Shown: positions 34,297 through 41,414 of the stretch, one piece after another
Layout of the letters: the number at the start of each line of letters is the position of its first letter
Numbering within the stretch: position 1 is the first letter of the stretch
The notes under the pieces: model-generated
Seen by the model: the letters and a program-made list of their open reading frames with translations, nothing else
The model's database searches: none
Told to the model about the DNA's origin: nothing
IMG/VR virus record: IMGVR_UViG_3300042995_000011
Location: 1 to 44,725 of that record
DNA: 44,725 nt
Reading direction: 5' to 3' (one strand)
Source: a virus
Made by a program: the position numbers and the translations under genes

Positions 34297-36288
34297 ATGG
34301 GCCTATTCTCCTTTCTTAGACGTGAAAAACTCCTCGACAACGAAGCCGCCTGGTCATTCCTCATCGGACTCGGTGGGCCGAATGGCAAATCCCGCGAGTA
34401 CCTCAAGTCGTACACCAGCTGGGTCTATGCCTGCACCTCGGCCATCGCCGACGAGGTCGCCACCATCGAGTTGCGCCTCCAGGTGCAGAGTGGCGACGGC
34501 TGGAAGGACGTGCAGAACCACCCCGCTTTGGAGTTACTCAACAACGTCAACCCCGCCATGTCCTCCGACGATCTCTTCCTCGCCACCCAGAGCTACCTGG
34601 AGCTGGAGGGCAATGCCTTCTGGTATCTGGCCCCCAATGGGAAGAAAGCACCCGCCGAGATCTGGCCGCTCAACCCGACGAGAGTCGAAGTAAAGCCCGG
34701 TAAGAACTTCCTCGTTGACCACTATGTCTATACCAACGACGCCGGCAAGCAGGTGAAACTCGGCACCGGCGAGGTTATCCACTTCAAGCGCTTCAACCCC
34801 ACCAGCCAGTACCGTGGCGTGGGGACGGTGGCGGCCGCCGCGCTCGCCATCGACTCGGACATCTACGCCGCCGAGTGGAATCGCAACTTCTTCAACAACT
34901 CCGCCCTCCCCGCCGCCGTCCTCCAGACCGAGGGCAAGCTGACCACCGATCAGTTCGACCGGGTGAAAGCCCAGTGGGATGCGCGATATCAAGGCACCAA
35001 GAACGCCCACCGCACCGCAGTGCTGGAAGGCGGCCTCAAGGTCGAGAAGCTGAATCTGTCCCAGAAGGAGATGGACTTTCTCGAGCAAAGACGCTTCGGT
35101 AGGGACGAGATCATGGCGATGTTCAGAGTGCCTCGCACTGTGCTGGGCATCACCGACGATGTGAACCGGGCCAACGCCGAGGCGACGGACTACGTCTTCG
35201 CCAAACGGGTGATCGCCCCTCGGATGCGCTTCCTGGCCACCACCCTCACCGAGTTCTACCTGCCGCTCTGGGGGCTGCCAGCCAGCCAATACCGTCTCAC
35301 CCACAGCGACCCGGTTCCCCAGAATGTCGAGAGCGAGCTGAAGCGCAAGGAAGTGGCGCTCAACACCGGCTACCTCACCCGCAACGAGATCCGCGAGCAG
35401 GACGGCCTCAAGGCGATGCCCGACGGCGATGTGCTGCTGGTGCCGGGGACATTGAAGCCCATCGACCTGGTGCTCAACCCGCCGGAACCCATGCCGCTGC
35501 CGGGCGCACCGGGAGGAGACAAGCCGCCGAAGAAGGCCTACAAGGACGCTGCAGGGGACAAAGTCGCCGGCCGCATCACTTTCGTCATCAGGGAGATCAA
35601 GAAGCGCACGAAGGAATACAAAGGGCTGCTCACCGACAAGGGCGACGAGCTGGTGAGTCGGATGAAGGACGCACCCATCAAGGGCTTCAGTAAGGATTTA
35701 GGGGAGACCGAGCGATCAAACGAGTTGGTGCGCTTCCTCTTCAGCGATTGGAACGACTGGATCGGCGTGCTGCTGAACCCCACCAGGGAGACGCTGGAGG
35801 CCTCGCTCGCAGAGGCGGGCAAGACGGCGGTTGCCCAGCTGGACACCGACATCAGCTTCGATTTGAAGCATGCCCGGGCGATCTCCTGGCTGGAGACCAA
35901 CGCCCTCAGGCACGCCACCTCGATAGCCGACACAGTTAGGGGCGAGATAACCCGCCGGATTATTCAGGGTGTGAATGACGGCAAGGGTGCGGATGACATC
36001 GCGGAAAGCATCGGGGAGTTCTTCGACACGCAGAGCCAGTGGCGAGCCCTCAGGATCGCCCGTTCCGAGGTCATCTCCGGTTATGCGGAGGGGACGCTCG
36101 AAGGATACCGACAGAGCGGCATCGTGAAGCGGAAACGCTGGCTGACCGCGGGGGATAGCAGGGTCGATCCCGAGTGTGAGATGAACGAGAAGCAGGGGGC
36201 GATCCCGCTGGACTCTCTGTTTGCCAGCGGTCATCAAGCCCCGATTATCCACAGCAATTGCCGTTGCGTGCTCACGACCGGCGACTAG
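34297..36288 (+). CDS. Portal protein fused to a MuF-type head morphogenesis domain
   Basis: 663 aa. Residues ~1-400 are a HK97/SPP1-type portal ('SYTSWVYACTSAIADEVATIEL', 'NHPALELLNNVNP', 'GTGEVIHFKRFNP', 'MFRVPRTVLGITDDVNRANAEA'). After a charged linker the C-terminal third carries a MuF (phage Mu protein F) domain ending 'RIARSEVISGYAEGTLEGYRQ', 'RKRWLTAGDSRVDPECEMNE' and 'HSNCRCVLTT'. In most phages these are separate genes; here they are one polypeptide. The portal forms the dodecameric channel; MuF is a minor capsid component possibly ejected with DNA. Confidence 0.92.
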   Translation: MGLFSFLRREKLLDNEAAWSFLIGLGGPNGKSREYLKSYTSWVYACTSAIADEVATIELRLQVQSGDGWKDVQNHPALELLNNVNPAMSSDDLFLATQSYLELEGNAFWYLAPNGKKAPAEIWPLNPTRVEVKPGKNFLVDHYVYTNDAGKQVKLGTGEVIHFKRFNPTSQYRGVGTVAAAALAIDSDIYAAEWNRNFFNNSALPAAVLQTEGKLTTDQFDRVKAQWDARYQGTKNAHRTAVLEGGLKVEKLNLSQKEMDFLEQRRFGRDEIMAMFRVPRTVLGITDDVNRANAEATDYVFAKRVIAPRMRFLATTLTEFYLPLWGLPASQYRLTHSDPVPQNVESELKRKEVALNTGYLTRNEIREQDGLKAMPDGDVLLVPGTLKPIDLVLNPPEPMPLPGAPGGDKPPKKAYKDAAGDKVAGRITFVIREIKKRTKEYKGLLTDKGDELVSRMKDAPIKGFSKDLGETERSNELVRFLFSDWNDWIGVLLNPTRETLEASLAEAGKTAVAQLDTDISFDLKHARAISWLETNALRHATSIADTVRGEITRRIIQGVNDGKGADDIAESIGEFFDTQSQWRALRIARSEVISGYAEGTLEGYRQSGIVKRKRWLTAGDSRVDPECEMNEKQGAIPLDSLFASGHQAPIIHSNCRCVLTTGD

Positions 36289-36300
36289 CGGGCAGAAATA

Positions 36301-36330
36301 TATAAGAGTGCCCGTCCCGCCCCCTAGAAT
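36301..36330 (+). promoter_or_regulatory. Late promoter copy 5 (TATAAG-N18-TAGAAT)
   Basis: TATAAG 36301-36306 and TAGAAT 36325-36330 with an 18-bp spacer, preceded by GAAATA as at copies 1 and 6. ATG 36344 follows by 13 bases. It drives protease and capsid genes. Confidence 0.82.
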
Positions 36331-36343
36331 GGGGGAGACAACT

Positions 36344-37117
36344 ATGGAAGACCAAGAAAAACGCCTGATCGCCGACGCCGAAACCAAGGCGGCCGAGGGA
36401 GACAACCGCACCCTACTCGTCAAGATTTCCACCTCCAGCCCGGATAGAGACGGCGATATCGTCGTCCCAGAAGGGGGCGAACTCAAGCACTTCAAGAAAA
36501 ATCCGGTCGTCCTCTTCGGCCACAACTACAGCCAGCCCCCGATCGCCAAGGCCGAGAAGCTTTCGATCGGCGACAAGGACATCACCGCCAGGGTGGTGTT
36601 CCCCGAGAAAGGCCTCTACCCCTTCGCAGACACCGTGTACGACCTCTACAAGGCCGGCATCATGAGCGCCTGGTCAATCGGCTTCATTCCGAAGGAATCG
36701 ACGCACCTGGACCCCGAGAGACCTTGGGGGCCGCAGCGGTTTGAGAAGTGGGAGATGCTGGAGTTCTCCGCTGTGCCTGTCCCTGCGAATCCCGAGGCGC
36801 TGACCATCGCCCGCTCGCACGGCCTTGACGACAAGACGATCAAGAAGCTGACTTTCGAAGCAAAGACCGAGGAGGCAGAGGAAGAACAGGAAGAAACACC
36901 GTCGGTCGAGGATCTCCAGGCTAAGATTCAGCAACTGGAAACCGAGAATGCCGAGCTGAAAGCCAAGCTTACCCCCGCCACCGACGAACCAGCGGAAGAA
37001 TCCGCCGACGTTTCTAAGGCCTTGACTGCCCTTCGCGATGCCCTCAAGCCGGCCGACAAGGAAATCGGGCTGGCGCTCCGCACATTGAAACAACTCATCA
37101 AAGAACCTACATCCTGA
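36344..37117 (+). CDS. HK97-type prohead protease with scaffold-like C-terminus
   Basis: 257 aa from ATG 36344, fixed by the promoter just upstream. The protease core has 'STSSPDRDGDIVVPEGG', 'NPVVLFGHNYSQPPIAKA' with the catalytic His (about residue 60) and 'AGIMSAWSIGFIP' with the catalytic Ser (about 108-111). A C-terminal coiled coil (about 185-215, 'VEDLQAKIQQLETENAELKAKL') likely acts as scaffold, since no separate scaffold gene exists. It matures the capsid and cleaves the delta domain of the next protein. Confidence 0.88.
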   Translation: MEDQEKRLIADAETKAAEGDNRTLLVKISTSSPDRDGDIVVPEGGELKHFKKNPVVLFGHNYSQPPIAKAEKLSIGDKDITARVVFPEKGLYPFADTVYDLYKAGIMSAWSIGFIPKESTHLDPERPWGPQRFEKWEMLEFSAVPVPANPEALTIARSHGLDDKTIKKLTFEAKTEEAEEEQEETPSVEDLQAKIQQLETENAELKAKLTPATDEPAEESADVSKALTALRDALKPADKEIGLALRTLKQLIKEPTS

Positions 37118-37135
37118 GAGGGGGTGATATGAATT

Positions 37136-38317
37136 ATGGATCCAAAACTACAAGAAGAACTCAAACCAATCGTTGAAGAGATCAAGACCTCAGTCGATGA
37201 GTCCGTCAAAGGGCAAATGCAGGCAACCATGCCAGCGATCACCGAGGAGGTCTTCAAACGATTGAAGGAGGAAATCCCCAACCGCAAAGACATTTTCGGC
37301 GGTGATCTACACCAAGCCGATGAGCAAAAGGAAGTGAAAGACGGGAAAGAGAAGGCAGCCGAGTACATCAAGGCGGTCTTCAACCGCGATTCCACTCAGG
37401 TCAAGGCTCTTTCAGAGGGTACAGCGGCAGACGGAGGATATGTTGTTCCAGAAACCTTCTCAAACGAGATTATCAGAATCGCTCCGAACTACGGGGTTGT
37501 GCGCCGCTTGGCACGCAACTACCCGGTCTCGGGAGATGGCTACAAGACCCACTTGCCAACCGTTGGCAACGTGTCAGTCTATCGTGTGAACGAGAAAGCC
37601 AAGATTCCGGCATCCCAACCGACATTCGGCCAGGCCAATATCACGATCAAGAAGATCGCCGGTATGGTGCCGATGTCCAACGAGCTGCTCAAAGACGCGA
37701 ATGTTGATACCGTCAACATCATGACCACCCTCTTCGGCGAGGCCTTCGCCAAGTACGAAGACGAGTGGGGCGTAGCAGGAAAAGCTGCGGGAGAAGGTAT
37801 CTTCCAGAACGCCAGCGTTCCTGTTGTCACGATGGGCTCGGGTGAGACCACCTATGCCACAGCCGAAGAGGATGACCTCCTCGACATGATGGCGACCATC
37901 GATGAAGGAGCGTTGGAAGGAGCGAAATGGCTCATGTCCTTCTCGATGCTCATCGCGCTCATGAAACGGGAAGACACGACCGGCCGCAAGCTGGTGGTGC
38001 CTCCTACAGCGGGAACACCGGCGAGCATCTGGGGCATCCCGATCCAGCTCGTCCGAGGCATGCCGAAGACGACCGATGGGTCGCAACCGGGCACCAAGTT
38101 CCTCGCGCTGGCGAATCTCGACTACATGCTCTTCGCCGATAAGAAAGAGTACGAACTCAAGATTTCCCAGGAAGCATCTATCACCGACGTTGATGGCTCG
38201 ACGAATATCAACCTATTCGAACAGGACATGTCAGCGGTTCGCGTGATCGAACGCATCGACATCCAACTCGCAGAAGCAGCCAAGGCCTTCGTGGTCTTGA
38301 AGACAGCGGCTTCCTAG
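37136..38317 (+). CDS. HK97-fold major capsid protein
   Basis: 393 aa with GAGGGGGTGA upstream. The N-terminal ~85 residues are helical and charged (delta domain), then 'KALSEGTAADGGYVVPETFSNEIIRIAPNYGVVRRLAR' begins the mature HK97 fold, and 'TIKKIAGMVPMSNELLKDAN', 'MLIALMKREDTTGRKLVVPPTAG' and 'AKAFVVLKTA' at the end follow the family pattern. It builds the icosahedral head. A strong hairpin follows its gene (38339-38372). Confidence 0.95.
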   Translation: MDPKLQEELKPIVEEIKTSVDESVKGQMQATMPAITEEVFKRLKEEIPNRKDIFGGDLHQADEQKEVKDGKEKAAEYIKAVFNRDSTQVKALSEGTAADGGYVVPETFSNEIIRIAPNYGVVRRLARNYPVSGDGYKTHLPTVGNVSVYRVNEKAKIPASQPTFGQANITIKKIAGMVPMSNELLKDANVDTVNIMTTLFGEAFAKYEDEWGVAGKAAGEGIFQNASVPVVTMGSGETTYATAEEDDLLDMMATIDEGALEGAKWLMSFSMLIALMKREDTTGRKLVVPPTAGTPASIWGIPIQLVRGMPKTTDGSQPGTKFLALANLDYMLFADKKEYELKISQEASITDVDGSTNINLFEQDMSAVRVIERIDIQLAEAAKAFVVLKTAAS

Positions 38318-38338
38318 TCGTAGTTGGGCGTTTCGCCT

Positions 38339-38372
38339 CTGCCGGGGGTTCACCACCCTTTTCCCCCGGCAG
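38339..38372 (+). terminator. Strong hairpin after the capsid gene
   Basis: CTGCCGGGGG (38339-38348) pairs perfectly with CCCCCGGCAG (38363-38372). There is no U-run, so it may stabilise the capsid mRNA or reduce read-through into 38417 rather than terminate fully. Confidence 0.5.
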
Positions 38373-38416
38373 CACGAAGCGGGCACAAGGAGCCCAATAG
38401 AGAGGGGGTGAGAACT

Positions 38417-38755
38417 ATGGCAAGAGTACGATTTGTGGAATCAACACTATTCGAAGGCGTGAGTTATGCCAAAAATCAGGTGGTCGATCTCTCAGACAAG
38501 GCAATCCGCGCACTCGGCGATTCAGTCGAGGCAGCCGATGACCGGGATGTTGAGGAGGAAAACCGCAATGTTGCGGATGCCGATCCGGATGCTCGAACTG
38601 AGCACACCGTGACACGGGAACCTGACGACGCGCAGGATATTCCAGACGCGGTTAGAGACAACGACGCGGAAGAAGGGGTTGCTCCTACTACGGAGAAATC
38701 CATCGACCAACCAGGTGTCAACAAGATGGTCAACAAACCATCGAAGAAGAAATAG
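38417..38755 (+). CDS. Capsid-adjacent small protein with acidic tail
   Basis: 112 aa from ATG 38417 (ribosome site GAGGGGGTGAGA). The N-terminal 'MARVRFVESTLFEGVSYAKNQVVDLSDKAIRALGD' has the pattern of small phage head/neck accessory proteins; the rest is disordered and very acidic, ending in a basic 'NKPSKKK'. Lying between major capsid protein and a terminator, it may be a head decoration or completion protein. No certain family. Confidence 0.6.
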   Translation: MARVRFVESTLFEGVSYAKNQVVDLSDKAIRALGDSVEAADDRDVEEENRNVADADPDARTEHTVTREPDDAQDIPDAVRDNDAEEGVAPTTEKSIDQPGVNKMVNKPSKKK

Positions 38756-38782
38756 GACTCATCGCGATGAATCCTTCGAGAG

Positions 38783-38805
38783 CCCGCCAGTGATGGCGGG
38801 TTTTT
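38783..38805 (+). terminator. Intrinsic terminator closing the head operon
   Basis: CCCGCCA (38783-38789) pairs with TGGCGGG (38794-38800), loop GTGA, directly followed by TTTTT. A textbook terminator, after which two accessory genes start. Confidence 0.9.
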
Positions 38806-38885
38806 CGCGGCATATTCTAAATAGGCTCTGGCTAGTATACTTGCGCAGGTGTATCCCGCAACCTAGTAAGCCATAAGGATTTACC

Positions 38886-39680
38886 ATGAGTAAGCCAAGT
38901 CGTAGGCCAGCGCCGAGCGATGATGGCGGCGAGCCGCGCTCTCGTAACATCCGGATGCGATCGTCTTTCCCAACCGAGTGGGTTATCACCGTCCTTGTCT
39001 TCCTACTGATTCTTTTCCTAATCGCGGCATACTTCATCACACCAAACTTTACTGACGATCAGGCCGGCATCATTTATTTCCTGATGGCAGTACTTGCTGG
39101 TGTGGTCACCTACTTTATAAGCGGGAGCGCCTCGATTACCGGAGAGATCGAGGTCCCTTTTTTTGCTCGCCTTGGAATCTCTGGGGCCGCTGGTTTAGGC
39201 CTTTTCCTCATCACCTACTTAGTTAGCCCCCGCATAGTCCAGCCACGTGCCGATGACACTCCGACTGCTACCCCCATACCAGCTGTGGTGCTTTCACCCA
39301 CCCCCGCTGCCACCGCTGCTTCCTCCATCGTTACAATTTCACCCACCAGTCCGGCGGCTACGGCTACGCCTACTCGTGGTACGGCGAGGCAGACAGAGAC
39401 GGTGAGGATGCAGTCTGGCAGGCCGGGCATAAGGCCTCTGACACTCTTCCCAGACTTCGTGATTACAGTGAATGAGATCTTTATCGGTACTGTCCGCCAT
39501 GTAACGTTCACAGCTTCCGCAGCTGGTGTATCCGAGAAATTTGAGAATGTACCTCTTGGCGCTTCACGGTCAATCGACACTCCAAGTGGCGAATTTACGA
39601 TCGTCGTCGAGTCTTTCGAGCCGTCTCCATTCAGTGCAGAATCCCACATAGTGGAGCTAGCTATTGGGGGGAATAGATAA
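38886..39680 (+). CDS. Membrane protein with Thr/Pro-rich linker and beta domain
   Basis: 264 aa. Three transmembrane helices at about residues 33-52, 64-84 and 96-113, then a Thr/Pro/Ala-rich linker (about 120-165) and a beta-structured C-terminal domain ('FPDFVITVNEIFIGTVRHVTF...GEFTIVVESFEPS'). The linker and terminal domain probably lie outside the cell. It stands behind a terminator and ahead of another accessory gene, interrupting the head-neck order. No family is recognised; an envelope-acting accessory role is plausible. Confidence 0.62.
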   Translation: MSKPSRRPAPSDDGGEPRSRNIRMRSSFPTEWVITVLVFLLILFLIAAYFITPNFTDDQAGIIYFLMAVLAGVVTYFISGSASITGEIEVPFFARLGISGAAGLGLFLITYLVSPRIVQPRADDTPTATPIPAVVLSPTPAATAASSIVTISPTSPAATATPTRGTARQTETVRMQSGRPGIRPLTLFPDFVITVNEIFIGTVRHVTFTASAAGVSEKFENVPLGASRSIDTPSGEFTIVVESFEPSPFSAESHIVELAIGGNR

Positions 39681-39770
39681 TGCGAATCTTCGTGTCATGA
39701 GCACCATCCGGAATCGAGTTTTTCCTGCTAATCTCCCTTGCATAGCTGGGCTGCGACGTGAGGGGTTACC

Positions 39771-40532
39771 ATGTCTGAGAGCGAAGAATCTCCCAGGGTG
39801 ATCAGCGGTTCCGCTCACCTCGTTCTCCCGGCCCCAACCGCTCAGGGAACTGCCAGGTTTCGGATGAACTTTGCGGTGCAGCACCTGCTCGCCGCTGCCC
39901 GCTTTGCTCGAGCTAGCGGGGAGATTGAACTGGCCCACCTTGGTGAACCATTTGGGCCGTTCTTCGACGAGATCATCCCTCCTGTCGCTGCGGCGGCCAT
40001 CATGGCCGCCGCGGCGCTGGAGGCGTACATCAATGAACTCTTCTCGGATGCCGATGTCTTCTTCCCCGACTACAGGCAGCAATTCTCCGACGCGCAATGG
40101 GGTAAGGAATGGAAAAGGATTGAAGCAAAAACCACGCTCGATAAGTACACCGCTGCTCTCGACATAAAGAAGCAGCCACGCCTGAATAAGGGTGGAACTA
40201 AATCTATTCAGCGCTCTGCTGACTCGCTCATCAAAGTGCGGCATGCGCTGATGCACTTCAAACCCCAATGGGACAACGAAGCGACCTCGCACCTAACGAT
40301 CACAACCCTATTACGAGATGACCACGTCCAAATCAGCCCCTTCCTGCCCAATACGGAAATCTTCCCCAAAGCATATATGTGTCACGATATGGCCCGCTGG
40401 TCGGTGATGACCTCTTTGCGGTTCGTGGAGGCTTTCAGCCAACGATCGGGGCTCGGTAATAAATACACCAAGTTCATCGACCGTTTGAATCCCGGCTTCC
40501 CCGACTGGCCAGGCAATCACCTCGACGTTTAG
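39771..40532 (+). CDS. HEPN-motif protein inside the structural region
   Basis: 253 aa, all-helical, containing 'SIQRSADSLIKVRHALMHFKPQWDNE', where R-H-A-L-M-H is the R-x4-H signature of HEPN RNases followed by the 'KP-x-W' often seen in this subgroup. The N-terminal part has an Ala-rich helix pair ('PPVAAAAIMAAAALEAYINELF'). It is preceded by the membrane-protein gene and followed by late promoter copy 6. A gene for a possible toxin or exclusion RNase among head genes is likely a moron. Catalysis is inferred from the motif. Confidence 0.66.
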   Translation: MSESEESPRVISGSAHLVLPAPTAQGTARFRMNFAVQHLLAAARFARASGEIELAHLGEPFGPFFDEIIPPVAAAAIMAAAALEAYINELFSDADVFFPDYRQQFSDAQWGKEWKRIEAKTTLDKYTAALDIKKQPRLNKGGTKSIQRSADSLIKVRHALMHFKPQWDNEATSHLTITTLLRDDHVQISPFLPNTEIFPKAYMCHDMARWSVMTSLRFVEAFSQRSGLGNKYTKFIDRLNPGFPDWPGNHLDV

Positions 40533-40546
40533 CCCAATCAGAAATA

Positions 40547-40576
40547 TATAAGCCGCCCCAGCCCGCCCGCTACAAT
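40547..40576 (+). promoter_or_regulatory. Late promoter copy 6 (TATAAG-N18-TACAAT)
   Basis: TATAAG 40547-40552 and TACAAT 40571-40576, 18-bp spacer, preceded by GAAATA as at copies 1 and 5. ATG 40590 follows by 13 bases. Confidence 0.82.
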
Positions 40577-40589
40577 GGGCTAGCAACCT

Positions 40590-41399
40590 ATGCCAGACTC
40601 TTCCTACACAATCAGGGACACCAAAACCCAGCAAGACCGCGAGATCAAGCTGATCGACAACGGCGACGGCACGTACTCGATGAGCACGAGCGGCGGCGGT
40701 GGGACAAGCGTTAGCCATGTTACCGGACTTTCCGCAGGCGCGCTCAACGCCGACCTGGTGCCCTCGACCGACGTCAGCGCCTACAAGAGTTTCGCCCTCC
40801 AAGTGCTCGGCACCTGGGTCGGGACACTCACCTTCCAGGGCTCCAACGATGGCACTAATTGGGTTCCGATCCCCGTCTATGAAACCCAAACGAATACCGT
40901 CGGCGCGACCCAGAGCTTGGCCTCGAATAAGGTCATGTATGCCAATATCACCTTCCGCTATCTGCGCGTCCGCATGACTGCCTATACCTCCGGGACGGCA
41001 ACTGGCGTTTTGGAACTCAGCCCGACGCCGATGTCTTATCACACCATGTCTGTGCTGGCCGTCCAGTCGGGGACCTACACGGTGCAACCCGGCAACACAC
41101 AGAACACCACGCCCTGGTACATCACCCAGTCTCGCCCATCACTGAATAGCGGTCAGACAACCGTCACCACCGCTGGGACACACATCCAACTCCCTTCCAA
41201 TGCTTGCGCCACGGTGACGATCAAGGCGAAGAAAGCCAATACCGGCCTGATCTATGTTGGCGGATCAAGCGTTACATCCGGTAATGGTCTCATCCTCGAA
41301 GCGGGCGAGCAGATCACGCTCAACATCACCAACACAAACCTGCTTTATATCGACTCATCCGTGAGTGGAGAGGGGATCTCTTACATCTTCACAAACTAA
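40590..41399 (+). CDS. Beta-rich virion fibre/decoration protein
   Basis: 269 aa. After an N-terminal 'MPDSSYTIRDTKTQQDREIKLIDNG' region and a Gly-rich hinge (SGGGGTS), two beta-domains follow: 'FALQVLGTWVGTLTFQGSNDGTNWVPIPVY' with 'YLRVRMTAYTSGTATGVLEL', typical of Ig-like/jelly-roll head fibres, and 'TVTTAGTHIQLPSNACATVTIKAKKANTG' to the end, a module known from phage decoration or spike-base proteins. It starts the spike operon. Function is inferred. Confidence 0.65.
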   Translation: MPDSSYTIRDTKTQQDREIKLIDNGDGTYSMSTSGGGGTSVSHVTGLSAGALNADLVPSTDVSAYKSFALQVLGTWVGTLTFQGSNDGTNWVPIPVYETQTNTVGATQSLASNKVMYANITFRYLRVRMTAYTSGTATGVLELSPTPMSYHTMSVLAVQSGTYTVQPGNTQNTTPWYITQSRPSLNSGQTTVTTAGTHIQLPSNACATVTIKAKKANTGLIYVGGSSVTSGNGLILEAGEQITLNITNTNLLYIDSSVSGEGISYIFTN

Positions 41400-41414
41400 A
41401 CCTAACTCTATGAT

